Shown here: positions 11,023 to 21,490 of the stretch, one piece after another
Position numbering within the stretch: the first letter of the stretch is position 1
Layout: each line of letters begins with the position of its first letter
Source: Dactylonectria macrodidyma
Taxonomy: Eukaryota; Ascomycota; Sordariomycetes; Hypocreales; Nectriaceae
Assembly (NCBI GenBank): GCA_020744425.1
Contig: JAGMUV010000001.1
Location: forward strand, 930,001 to 994,000
Direction: 5' to 3'
Length of the DNA stretch: 64,000 bases
Translations under genes and position numbers: made by a program
The notes under the pieces: generated by a model
Told to the model about the DNA's origin: nothing
Seen by the model: only the letters and a program-made list of their open reading frames with translations
Databases searched by the model: none

Positions 11023-11992
11023 ATGGCCAAGAAGCTCAGTCCCACGCAATTCGTCAAAGCGGTTCGTTATCCCGTCTTACTCCTTCTCAATTCCCGGGCT
11101 GTATCATGACTTGGCCTTTCATCGGTTGCTGTGATGCGACGGATCTGACCCCGCTCGTGTATAGGTATCGCGGTCGTTTATGGCCGAGTCCGGGTTGGAG
11201 CCGCGGTATGTTGTTCTTGGTTGCTATTCTGTCCTGGCAATTGATCTAGTTTCTGGAGGCAATTGGACCTGCAGGGATCAACGTACTGACAATATTCTTT
11301 TAGATTGCTAGGAAACCAGAACGTGCGAGGACCCTCTGCTACAAGTCTATTCAAGGCTCCTAACCTTAACACTGTAGTTCCGCATCCTCAGTGCGACTGA
11401 GGGTAGAGTCGACTTCGAACTCGATATCCACAAGGATCACACGGTAAGTCCCGTTCCCTGGAGCCGTACCTCCATGTCACTGTCCAGCAACTCTAACCCC
11501 AGTCGCAGAACCGACTCCAAATGATCCATGGCGGCACCATCGCAAGCATGGTTGACCTCGGAGGCTCCCTGGCCGTAGCCTCTACGGGTCGTTTCGCGAC
11601 TGGCGTCTCAACCGACCTGAATGGTATGTCCTTTTTTACGCTCTACCAATTACAGAATCCTAACTATTTGAAGTCTCATATCTCAGCCCCGGCGGACGAG
11701 TGGGCGAGACCTTGAAAGGGACAGCCATTTGCGACAAGAGTATGTGACTTCTCGAAACCTCGGAACCCGAAATGCGCCACTAACACAGATATAGTTGGCA
11801 AGACCCTGGCTTATACCACTGTGACTTTTACCAATAGCAAGGGGCAATTGGCTGCTCGTGGAAGTCACACGAAGTATGTTATCTGTTCGATTGTGAGGTG
11901 AATACTAACCTGTGTAAAGATACGTCACCGGCACAATGGGTGAGGCTGGGCCGTTCGTGGCTCCGGCAGGGGCAGCAGAGGACGTGGAATAG
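11023..11992 (+). CDS. PaaI/ACOT13-type hotdog acyl-CoA thioesterase, 165 aa, eight exons
   Basis: Hydrolyses acyl-CoA thioesters (4HBT hotdog fold; human ACOT13/Them2 is the close family type). Exons by hand: 11023-11061, 11165-11205, 11303-11321, 11378-11443, 11509-11623, 11674-11739, 11795-11873 and 11920-11992, total 498 nt. All introns are GT-AG, with CTAAC or CTGAC branch sites in most. The spliced product reads through FRILSATEGRVDFELDIHKD, the catalytic HGG motif in LQMIHGGTIASMVDLGGSLA, then VSTDLN, SYLSPGGRVGETLKG, CDKIGKTLAYTTV and SKGQLAARGSHTKYV, exactly the order in ACOT13 proteins. Exon 3 is only 19 nt (frame LLGNQN). The exon 7 acceptor could also be six bases earlier, adding two residues. 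The gene is fragmented enough that simple ORF searches miss it. No targeting signal is obvious. Confidence 0.88.
11303..11321 (+). other. 19-nt micro-exon in the thioesterase gene
   Basis: Preceded by a branch-like ctgac and ttttag at 11287-11302, followed by a GT donor at 11322. It is needed to join exon 2 (ending in phase 2) to exon 4 (which must start in phase 0 to read FRILSATEGRV). Inclusion gives R-LLGNQN-F. Confidence 0.7.
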
Positions 11993-12216
11993 ACTAATTG
12001 ATCTGAGCGCGAGTACAAAGACGTTTGTATTCTGGGGAATTATAATATAGAGACATGTTGTTATTCGTGTAAATCGGTGGTTCGACGCGAAACGAGCCGA
12101 GGACAATTATAGATGGTATCATACTCTGCGTGCAATTCTCCTATCTTTCTCAGACTTCCCAAATAGACCAACAAATCATCAACTCCGGTTGTCTCACTCA
12201 ATTAATGTATCAATTT

Positions 12217-13731
12217 TTAACCCTTCTCGTAGTATGGCTGAGGAGGTGCCTGAGGGGGTGTCCCATCAGCCTGGTGATTTAAACCCATGGCATCTTCATG
12301 AGGCGGAGGCGATCTCGTTTGGGAAACTGGGCTTTGGGCGGGATAGATCGGCTGCTGTTGCTGGTATTGCTGTTGCTGGTATTGCTGTTGTTGGTACTGC
12401 TGCTGTTGATACTGTTGATGCTGGGGAGCATATTGGGGCTGTGTCTGGTATTGGGAAGGCTGTTGGTACTGCTCCGGGGGAACATAGTAGGCTGACTGAT
12501 GTTGTTGGGGCGGCGGCACAGCTTGTATGGAATCATGTCGCATTGTAGGCGACTGCTGTTGCTGTTGCACAGGCGGGGGGAAACCTTGGGTGTTATAGCC
12601 GTAGCCCATCGGTGGCTGCGGATCTACAGCGCCATCCGTCATGTATGAGTGCTCCGTCGACCAGAGCCCGTTGTTCTTACTCCTACCGAGGGTGAAAACA
12701 AGGCAGAGGAGAATCAACAAGGGCCAGACACCAAAGATGACATCGAGGATGCCATAGTAGCTCCCGTAAAATGGATCGTTTGTGTAATCGCTGAAGTTTG
12801 TTGTGGCAGCGACCGCGGCCATTCCGTAAACGGTTCTAAGGAGCCATAGCATAGCGGCTATTAGGAAGTAATTGGTAGACTAAGTGGAATGTTAGCTGAG
12901 CCAGTGGCCAAACAGACGAGATGAAGCCAACCAATGACAGTCGTGGTTCAGCCTTTGTCTTAAGCCAAACCGTGATGGATTGTACGACAATACCAATGGC
13001 CAGGACGAAAATCAGAACACGAAAAGCGAAGTCAATCTGGCGAGACTTGTTGTACTGGCCATTCAGCGTGTCGATTTCCGAGTACGTCAGTGAGTCGTCT
13101 GTGACGATGAGCTTGTTAAAGAAGTGAAGGCGGAGGCCGAACTCGGCCAGAGCAAGGATTACGAGCAACGCGGCAGCGCCATATGAAAAGAACTTTAGAG
13201 GTCTGTCGAGTTTGCCAGGCTTGCCCGAGTGGACTAAGAGGATACCGGTGCCAAGACGGAGGAGCATCATAAAGGTAAGGATATCGGCAATGCACTCGAT
13301 GAATCTGGCGACGGTGAAGGTATTGCCCTGCGCGAGGCTGACAGCCTTGAGGAGGTCGCTGAAGTCATCATAATAAAATCCGTATCGGATGCGAGTGTAA
13401 GCGATAGCAAGCCCGTAACCGCAGAAGTCTAGGAATATGAAGCTGAAATCTGAGGGTCAGCGCGAGAGAACGGCTTTGGCTTCCAAGTCGCAATGGGTCA
13501 TGATGCAATGCGATGCACCGCGAGACAATATGGTAGGATAGGGGCCAAGACTAACAGCGTTAAGAAGGCGAATGCCGCCTTGAGATATGTGAAGGCTCTT
13601 CGCGCAGGGTCCTTGCGATGATGGGCAAGGCAAAGGGCAGCGAAGAAGAAGATGAGGGTTGGAACGAGGGTTATGAGCATGAGGACGTCATGGGCGATGT
13701 AGTATCGCTCAAACTCGAAGAACACCACCAT
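12217..13731 (-). CDS. Seven-helix membrane protein with Gln/Tyr-rich tail, 449 aa, three exons
   Basis: Unnamed fungal integral membrane protein. Exons by hand: 13731-13556, 13442-12932 and 12879-12217 (1350 nt). Donors are GTTAGT and GTTGGC; both acceptors are AG preceded by CTGAC or CTAAC. Seven hydrophobic segments can be read in order, including VLMLITLVPTLIFFFAALCL, FLTLFIFLDFCGYGLAIAY, FMMLLRLGTGILLV, AAALLVILALAEFGL, FRVLIFVLAIGIVVQSI, NYFLIAAMLWLL and GILDVIFGVWPLLILLCLVF. The topology resembles a receptor or rhodopsin-like fold, but I see no retinal lysine or PTH11/CFEM signature, so I assign no function. The last 135 residues are cytosolic-type and very rich in Pro, Gln and Tyr, with four QQYQQ-type units in a row. 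The start is ATG 13731; upstream codons are in frame only from a TTG. Confidence 0.8.
12345..12420 (-). repeat. Coding Gln/Tyr tandem repeat (YQQQQ units)
   Basis: A 15-nt unit, seen on the + strand as tgctgttgctggtat, is repeated about four times with small variations. It encodes YQQQQ units in the tail of the seven-helix protein, and such repeats change copy number readily. Confidence 0.8.
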
Positions 13732-14827
13732 GGCGACGGCTTCCAAATGGCGATGAAGCCGTGATGGAGGGGGACGGCGAAGCGATTATGTTGATGTTTA
13801 GTCGAGAAAATACTCATTGATTAGGGTTGGAAGCCGATCAGCTGGTGATGGCGACGAGGCTTTGCGACGACACGTCGAGGGCAGTGGTTGGTCGCCAGCC
13901 GCAATCGGCACAGGCATACAGGGGTGAGTGACTGCAGTAGTTCGGGCGTTGACACAGAGACACGATCGAGTCGAGACTCATCCACCTGGCAAAGGGTGAA
14001 TAACAAGTCACGACATGGAGCAGTCAGAGACAAGGAGAGACAGAAGAAGGATTTCAGAGACGGAAATGAGGAGGATGAAGGAGGGATGGGTCATTTTTAG
14101 ACGCCGACGGGATGGGGAGAGTCGCAATGATGCACATGCACACAGTCCACAGGGCAGTCCACACACCTCCCGACCGGATCAGTACAAACCTGGATCCTGC
14201 AAGCAATTGAAATTATCCCTGGGCACCCCTCCAAGCCAGCAATTAAAGTTGCGAAAAAGTGTTCCGCCGCCTGTTTAGCTTGAGAGATGAATCCAGCCCC
14301 TGCAAGCTCCCCATACGCGCCTCTGCGCTGGAGACACATGGGATAGAAAAGGCGGGCCACAATTGTCATGATCCAACCATGATGCCGTTGAGAACGACGC
14401 ATGTGAGGCTCAGACATTGAAGCCAAGAACAAAACGCGAAAAACACAAGAAGCTCCCCACCAGCGAAAGCAAAGCAATTCCCCAGTAAATAGAACGGGGC
14501 ACACAGGGCTGGCGGTGCTTTCGCTGATCACCCAACTAACCAATGAACAGCCCCTCTCCGGCCCGCCGAGGCCCCTGGAAAAGGACGCCCTGAGGAAGCT
14601 GGAGCTGGAGCTGGCAGCCATAGCGTGTCACTGGCCCGCTGGGGGCAATCTGGGCATGCAGATGGTCTGTTGCAGGCTGCATTAGCGGAACACCATTGCC
14701 GGCACCGCCCCTAGGAGGCGCTGTAGGGCTCCCGCCATTGGTGCCAGCTGCCTGAGTGGCTGTCGAGCTGGGGCGCGGTCAGAAGGGGTCCACTCTCGGC
14801 AGACGGTTTTTGGACAGATCAGTTGTC

Positions 14828-14932
14828 AGGCATCGGCATGGTGATGCCGCATTAAACGCTCTCTCTTGAGAGCGTCTTCACAGAACTGTCGCGAGGCATC
14901 GGCATGGCAATGCCGTGTTAGACGCTCTCTCT
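14828..14932. repeat. Two copies of a 39-bp hairpin-forming unit
   Basis: Copies at 14828-14866 and 14894-14932, 66 bp apart, share aggcatcggcatgg and acgctctctct with a few transition differences. Each carries an inverted repeat (cggcat..atgccg at 14834-14849 and 14900-14915) in which only loop bases differ. Copy 1 also has a second hairpin (acgctct..agagcgt, 14856-14875). Confidence 0.75.
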
Positions 14933-15306
14933 AACGGTGTCTTTACTCGCCTTATCTCAATTAAGACTCTCATTGGGAGAATCTCCCCTGTGTCTGATTT
15001 TCGCTTTCCATGGTGTGTGAATAAGGTCTAGCAGCTCTGGCACTCCGAATCCAGACGGCAACCTCCACGGCTGGCAGACAGAGGAGGCTCGGCGCCGCCA
15101 AGATGGTACCATCGCATCATTGCATTGTCACACCCCCAAGCCGCAAACACGGCTGAGTGCAGTATGCTGCGTACGCCCAGTACACACACAGACGGCTGAA
15201 AGAGAAAGAAAAAAAAAAGAGACGAAGCTTGCCTCGAAGGAGGTCACCTGGCTCCTAAAAAGCCTCGTTATTCCTCAGCTCTGGCGGGACAAGGGCCAGA
15301 CTTACC

Positions 15307-15316
15307 TACCTAGGTA
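15307..15316. repeat. Palindrome TACCTAGGTA
   Basis: Perfect 10-bp palindrome in ttacctacctaggtaa. The same core is present at 4193-4202, and a related run of AGGT units at 49956-49968. Confidence 0.6.
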
Positions 15317-15933
15317 ATGTGTCGCCAAGCTAAAAACGCCAGTTGGCAGCTGGAATGGAATTCTCAAATCCCCATCGTTCTAGTTGAGGCACGTTGGATT
15401 GTTGGTGTCTACCTAGCTTTGTGTCGAAAGGTGAGACTGACGCTCGATCGAGATGGCCCTGCTATGAAGAAGCTGGGCAGATGCCAAGCGACGCCCTTCT
15501 AATCTGTAGATCGTAGGCAGTTTCGTTGTTGGTTGTGATCGTCATCTAAGCTCGCAAGACATCATCTCCACTACTAGCACTGCCACGGTGGATGCTCGGG
15601 CTACAGGCACTGTACCATAGCCATCAATCCAGGCCACCATTGACAGCCCATGACCGCCCGCAGCCTGAGCGCCAACTTTTAAGGTAGCGTCCAAACGCCG
15701 TGAATATTCGGAATCTATTTTCAGCTTCTCAGAATCCTCCAACCTCGTGATCATCTTGCCCAGCCAATGAAAGCCAAGCGCCGTCTGCCCTACAGCCCTT
15801 TGATCGACCGTGAACGCCATTCACGATACGTGGGTACAGGGCTCAGTGTGGGCAGATTGAAATTACATGCATTTCTAGTAGATAGACTTCTCGAGCATGA
15901 AACAGTATAATTGATTATCTACCCTAATTGGCA

Positions 15934-17229
15934 TCAAACTGCCACGTCGCCGCGCCTCTGCCGCTCCTCCCAGTCCGCAGCCCCCTCGTAGTCGCAGTTG
16001 TACTTCATAAACTGCCCTGGATCCAGCTTCACCTCCTTGGTAGCAGCATCCGCTCCGGGCCGCGCCTGCTCCCGGCTGTACTTTTGAATCAGGCCGGCCC
16101 GATCCCGACGCACGGCGAACACGCGCTCTAGGGCGACCCGCACGTCCGGCCCGTCCGGCGAGTGCCCCAGGAAAGCCCGCAACGCTTCCGCGTCCTCGAA
16201 GCTCTGCGACGCGCCCTGGCCCTGCGTCGGCAGCATCGCGTGCGCCGCGTCGCCGATCAGGACAGTCCGGCCCCGGACCCAGCGCGGCAGCGGGTCCAGG
16301 TCGCGGAGCTGCCACAGCCCGACGTCGGGCGCCGCGGCGAAGATGTCGTGCAGCCAGACCGGGAAGTCGGCGTAGGCTTCCCGTAGCTTGTCGACGCTGC
16401 CGGGCTCGACCCAGCTGTCGCTTGAGCTGGCCTCGGCCATCTTCTCGTCCGGCACCAGCGCCACCACGCCGTACATCTTGGCCCCGCGGCCCGGCCCCAT
16501 GATGACCCGCCGGTCGTGGCCGATGATCATGGTCGTTGACGGGTCCAGCGGGTCCAACAGCTTCTTCGGGGCCGACAGCTTGTCCAGCTTCTCCGTCGGG
16601 ATGAGCATGCGGTATGCGGAAATACCCGTCGGGATGGCCTTGCGCTCCTCGCCCAGGACCGCCGTCCGGACTTGGCTATGGATGCCGTCCGCGCCGATGA
16701 TGACGTCTCCAGTGACAGTCTCGCCGCTCTCCAGCGTGACAACTCCTTCCTCGCAGTCCACACCCACGACCTGGCACGACGTCCGAATCTCGGCCGGGTT
16801 GCCGGGCAAGTCGGTGCTGGTAGCGGCGTTCTTGAGCGACGAAGACAGATCCTGGCGGTGGTACATGACTCTGTCGGCGCCAAACTGCTTCTTGTCGAGA
16901 TTCATCTCGCGCACCAGCTCCCCGTCCGTGTTGAACATGCGAAACGCCCGGTCGGGCATGGGCTCGGCGGCGGCGAGGAACGCGTCGATGCCCCATCCGT
17001 CGACGATCTTGGTGGCGTTGGGCTGGAGGGAGAGCAGGGCGCCGACCTCACGGACCATGCGCGAGCGCTCGAGGATGGTGATTCTACGGCTGGGAGATCG
17101 GAGAGCCACGGCCTTTGCGTGTTAGTTGCGAGAGCTTACAGTTACCCTTAGACGGATGAGACTTACCGTTGCGAGGCCGGCAATACCGCCGCCGACAATG
17201 ACGACGTGCATCTCAGGTTGGCTACCCAT
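15934..17229 (-). CDS. Class A FAD-dependent monooxygenase (salicylate hydroxylase-like), 413 aa
   Basis: Flavoprotein monooxygenase of the PHBH fold, which uses FAD, NAD(P)H and oxygen to hydroxylate an aromatic or polyketide-like substrate; the substrate cannot be read from sequence. Two exons, 17229-17167 and 17112-15934, with a 54-nt GT-AG intron (gtaagt...aag). The dinucleotide-binding motif is VVIVGGGIAGLA (residues 9-20), split from the rest by the intron. Next come the DG motif (GADGIHS, about 162-168) and the second FAD motif with GD (TVLIGDAAHAMLPTQGQGAS, about 304-323). Length is normal for the family. The coding region is strongly GC-rich at third positions compared with the flanks. 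It has no recognisable biosynthetic neighbours, so it may be an isolated catabolic or detoxification enzyme. Confidence 0.92.
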
Positions 17230-18007
17230 TGCGTGAGGAATCTAGAGGAACGGGGAGAGATGAACTGAGCAAATCATTGTAGAGCAACATTTAGAAGAGA
17301 AGTTTTTGCTTCGCAAGCTCGTTCTTTTGTAATATCAAACGCTGGCCACGACTGACCGAAGTTCAGTCTACCGAATCGATCTGAACCGAACCGACGGAAC
17401 GGGGCCGACCAGCAACCTAGTCCCCGCATCGAAGCCGGTGGGGGTGGGGTGATTTGCCGTTCCTCAACTATACAGCATGCAGTGGGGTATTAATTGGATT
17501 TACTTCCCGAGTTGGCGATGTAGATAGAGATGAAGGCCATTATCTACGATATAATGATGGTGCAGCCATGAGCAACCTTCTGGGAAGATTGTTAGTAGCC
17601 AGGTACAGAAGACGTGACCCGGATGAGCGCTCTGGTTGAGATGGCTCGAGCAAGGTGTTCCTGAGAGTCATGATGTCCGATGGCATCATGAGATACAGCT
17701 CACTTGCAGGGGCTTCTATTGCCAGACATAGGATCCTCAGGACTGCTTCTCCTTCAAGTTCCCTGTCAAAATAATCATGACACCCATATTGGTGTGGCAA
17801 AGCGCCTCTACATGGCAGCATTCCTCCCTCGAGTGCCATCACCAACCCTTCCAAGCCGCCCACCAAAACAAAACAAAGCACACAAGCACACACAACTCAT
17901 CCATTCCCAATCACTTTTATCGCAATCTTTTGATTCGCTCTCCCGCACTAACCCAACGCCAGTAGCCGCCCTAGATGGCTGTCGCGTGGTTCCCGTTACG
18001 GGTATGG

Positions 18008-18015
18008 TGACGTCA
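18008..18015. promoter_or_regulatory. CRE palindrome TGACGTCA
   Basis: Perfect bZIP (ATF/CREB-type) site about 205 bp upstream of the ATG of the 99-aa gene, with a second GACGTCA at 18056-18062. Function is inferred from the motif only. Confidence 0.5.
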
Positions 18016-18150
18016 CATGGCCTCGCCGTTGACACCACGACACAGCGAGCATGACGACGTCACGACTTCTTGACGGAAAACGTCTATGACATGCTTTCAC
18101 GCCCGCCTCATAAAAGAGACTGAGACCCTCAGATTCTGAACCAGACTTAT

Positions 18151-18158
18151 TATAAACT
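18151..18158 (+). promoter_or_regulatory. TATA box (TATAAACT)
   Basis: Located 70 bp upstream of the ATG at 18221 and followed by an A/C-rich leader, as in well-expressed fungal genes. Confidence 0.55.
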
Positions 18159-18220
18159 TACAAAGAAATTTTCACGACGCCGAACACATACTACAACTCA
18201 TCACTCAAATCTCCTTCAAC

Positions 18221-18609
18221 ATGGCTATCACCAGCGCAATTTCCGACTTCATCAAGTCCATCTATGAGCTTCTCATCTCAATCATTTCGACCGCTTATGC
18301 TGTCGTAAGCTCGGCCGTCAACGCCATTCTGGGCTTCATCACAGGAATCTTCACTCTCGTGGGCGACGTCGTAAAGGGCATGGTCGACGTCGCTGGAGGC
18401 GTGGGCAAATTTGTTGCCGGTATGTTCACTCACCTCTACCCTCGCCAACTTCTTACCTCGCTTCGCGATATGACATTTATGGGTTGCCGATGTTAACAAA
18501 TCTCACAGGCAACGCCGTGCTCATCACCATTGGTGCGTTGGCTGCGTTCGCGTACGTCCGCTTCACAGTTCAGGGACGACAGCTTGCCGAAGGCAAGAAG
18601 ACTCAGTAA
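18221..18609 (+). CDS. Small hydrophobic protein, 99 aa, two exons
   Basis: No named family recognised. Exons 18221-18419 and 18509-18609 (300 nt) are joined across an 89-nt GT-AG intron (gtatgt...cacag). Residues 1-65 are a chain of amphipathic or hydrophobic stretches with regularly spaced glycine and phenylalanine (ISTAYAVVSSAVNAILGFI, GIFTLVGDVVKGMVDVAGGV), suggestive of membrane-associated helices. A final hydrophobic segment (NAVLITIGALAAFAYVRF) looks transmembrane, and the end is polar and basic (AEGKKTQ). There is no cleavable signal peptide. The clean TATA box, two CRE-like sites and A-rich leader suggest strong, regulated expression. Confidence 0.72.
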
Positions 18610-19742
18610 ATGAGAGCGACGGCGAAGCTCGATCTCAATGCTTGACATTCTATTTCAAGGATACCTCTGGGGGCAAGGCTCTCATACGTAACGGAAGCGG
18701 TGTGATACCCGGGTCTTTTCGTTGGTTGCGTTCTGGACTGAGAGTATTATAAGGCGATAGCAAGCAACACAAGAATTAGATTTGCGACCACAATCCCCGT
18801 GTTCATTCTCACGGTAATGTCTCCAGTGATATCCTGATTTGAATCTTTTGGCAATCGCGTACCCTGATCCAAATCTTTGGGAGTAGTCATGCATGACCCA
18901 AATCCCCACCACCCCTGCATCTCACCTGTTCCGTCCCGTGCAACCATTATCTCAAAGACATCAGCCACAAGGTGAGACACAAAGTTCAGGTGACCATTTC
19001 CCGCAGTGAAAAGCACCACTTATCTCAACAGGTTGCACAATCACCTTGGAATAGTCGTATCCAGACTCGCACCATGTCAGCAAAGTGAAGACACCACGAG
19101 AACCAGCCATATTCGTGGCGCGATGGTGTGCTTGTCATTTGATCACCGTCTTAAACTTTCACCCAACAGATTGAGTTCTTAGTGCAAGCGACAAGCTGCA
19201 CAATTATCTCAAGGAATAGCATCCCACGCATTTACCCCGAGCTTGTATCTTTTTGTGTGAGAAATATGTGAATTCAAGAAAATGGTCATTTCGTCGTTAC
19301 TGATATCGCCGTTTCCTTAGTCATATACGCCCATACCCAAGCAAGAACCGAATCCGCCTGTGTTAATCCGCCGTGCCAGTGAAACACGATCCCCGGAATC
19401 ATAGTACACGTCTATCGTTTCCAATTCTCCGTTACATTTGTTTCGTGAATTTATCCTTTCATAAGTTATTTTCTTCGTTTGAAGTTCTTGTTCCGTTCCT
19501 TGCAGTATAACTCCGTCATACAGTTGGTTCATTCTCTGCCCCATCACAATAAGCGTGTCGATTTCATGTCACTTTACTGGTCGTATCTTCGTTCGTGCAG
19601 GTGCTGGTCTGGGCACTTAAGTGGTGGAGCCATTTAGGTCAGGGTCTTGAGCATGGCTCGCATGAGTGCGGGAGGGGGTCCTGCATAATCCAGGTCAGCC
19701 TGATGCTCCCGAAAGCTCGAACCGGTGAAAAAAGGCGCACCT
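18610..19742. other. Intergenic between convergent genes
   Basis: About 1.1 kb of 3' flanking sequence for the 99-aa gene and the DUF8035 gene. AT-richer than the coding parts. No gene recognised. Confidence 0.5.
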
Positions 19743-21490
19743 TCATCGGTATTTTGGCACGCTGATGGACATCCTACCTTTCTTGTCCTTCTCAATCCGC
19801 GGTGGCTTGTGATGCTCAACAACCTTTTCGAGCTTTTCCTCGTAAATCACCAGCTGCCCGTCGGAAAGTCGCTCAGCGCGCACAATTTCCCTGTTGGAGG
19901 AGCCCTTGGGCCGGTGCGCAAGCTCGCGCTCCAGGGCACGAATCTCAGCGCGGAGCTCGTGGCCGCTTCGCGAACGGGAACGAGATCGCTCATAGATGGC
20001 CAGGGGTCCCACGGACTTGCGACGACGGCGGCTGCGATGGCGGTGACGGTGGCTACGCGTGTCCCAGCTTGACGTGTCGCTAGTTCGACTGGGCGAAGTA
20101 TCACGAGTGTACGTTGTCGTCGAATCGTCAATAAAGTCAATGTCGACCGGCGGCCTGGCATCAACGATGACTGGTGCTGCGGGAGCCGGGGGTGGCATCG
20201 GTACTACCACAGGTGGAGGCGGCGGCGGCGCTACTCTCTCCTTGGGTGCTGGTGGAGGAGCCGGTTCTGCACGTTGGACTGGAGGAGGTGGGGCCGGGGC
20301 TGGAGCCGGGACAACGACCGGAGGTGGAGCTGGAGCTGGGGCCGGTGCTTTGACAGGAGGAGGAGGTGGTGGAAGGGCCGCAACTGGAGCCGGGGGAGTT
20401 CGAGCGGCAAGAATATCCATTTCAACTGGACGAGTATTGGGTTATTTTTTACGTTGCAGTTACACTGAAGAAGTTGTTGGCTTACCTTTCTTGTAGTCCT
20501 CGCTCACTTTGAGCAGCTCATCGATGTTATCTTGACCGAGAGCCTTCTGAACAATGATCGTGTTGCCCTAGCCATGGTTAGAGTGCACTCACGGGAACTT
20601 GGCAATGACATGATTCTCACCTCCTCGAAGAATGGATATCCCAGATCGATGAGCGCGCGCTTAGAGACGAGCTTGGAGGGGATGCGAGTCTTGCCCTTCT
20701 TAGGGTACTCGCTTCGCACAGTGGTGCCTCCACTGCTGCTTGAGGAGCGGCTGGAGGTGGAAGAAGAAACAGAGCTGCTTCGATGAGATCGAGTTCGAGT
20801 AGAGAAAGAGTCCCGGCTGCGTTCGCGGCGAGTTCGGGTTCGGGCATACTCTCGTTCACGGATGCGATCAGGGTAAGCTCGGAAGTCATCGTCACCATAG
20901 TAGTCGGGCTCAGCCACCTTGATGTCATCGTAGAATCCTTGGTCGGGATAACGACGAGGCGGGGGAAGTCCACGAGACTTGGGAAGAGGGATGGGGGTAT
21001 AGGCAGGGGCTCGGTATTCCTCGCGGCGGATGTCCTCGCGGCGAGCTGGTGGTGGTAGCTCTTCGTGCTTGTGGAAGATGCGAGATGGGAGACGATCGAA
21101 TGTGTCGAGGGAGGACTGGCGTCGTAGGAAACCGGGACGACGAGGGGCTTCGCGCTCGCGCTCTCGTTCCCTTTCCATTACACCTCGGCGTGGGAAGTCA
21201 GGTTCCGGAGCCTCGCGACGGGGCATGGGCCGGTCTTCGCCGTAATAGCGGCGGTCTCGAACCATGTCATCATCGTCAAAGTTGCGGTTGGAGCGGCGGT
21301 CTTGTCGATCATCGAAGCGCTCACGATCATCGAAGCGCTCACGATCATCGCGACTGTCACGGCGATCACGGCCATCTCGACCATCTCGACCATCTCGTCC
21401 GCCACGCATGTAGCTGCGCTCATCATCAATGCGGTCTTGCTCTCGACTCCGCTCATACAGGAAGCGATCACGATCCCAGCGTTCGCCCAT
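19743..21490 (-). CDS. DUF8035-type Arg/Asp-rich, proline-rich protein, 544 aa, three exons
   Basis: Fungal protein of unknown function. Exons 21490-20621, 20567-20486 and 20425-19743 (1635 nt); introns of 53 and 60 nt are GT-AG. The N-terminal 250 residues are extremely charged, with tandem GRDGRDGRD and RERFDDRERFDD units and an RERERERE run, followed by Ser/Arg-rich segments. The conserved core spans the first two introns: KTRIPSKLVSKRALIDLGYP, then GNTIIVQKALGQDNIDELLK, about residues 267-315, which I recognise as the DUF8035 core. A long Pro/Ala low-complexity linker follows (APAPAPPP units), then a basic region (SHRHRHRSRRRRKS) and a conserved C-terminus (LVIYEEKLEKVVEHH, KGRMSISVPKYR). 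The composition suggests a nuclear or RNA-associated, largely disordered protein; this is inference. Confidence 0.85.

Larger units (their letters stand above)
13732..15933. other. Intergenic spacer with duplicated hairpin element
   Basis: About 2.2 kb with no recognised gene. It contains the promoter of the seven-helix gene on its left, a duplicated hairpin-forming segment at 14828-14932, and a TACCTAGGTA palindrome at 15307-15316. The frames at 14097-14621 and 15542-15820 (-) have no domain or clear coding character. Confidence 0.5.
17230..18220. other. Divergent promoter region of the monooxygenase and the 99-aa protein
   Basis: Nearly 1 kb without a gene. The right half carries a full CRE palindrome, a second CRE-like site and a TATA box that belong to the 99-aa gene. 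Confidence 0.5.

Noticed and set aside
14097..14621. 174-aa frame (-) in the spacer
   Set aside because: Ser/Cys-rich with scattered hydrophobic runs but no family, no splice support and poor start context.
15542..15820. 92-aa frame (-) after the monooxygenase
   Set aside because: Starts with a plausible ATG but has no recognised domain and lies in the 3' flank; not strong enough to list as a gene.
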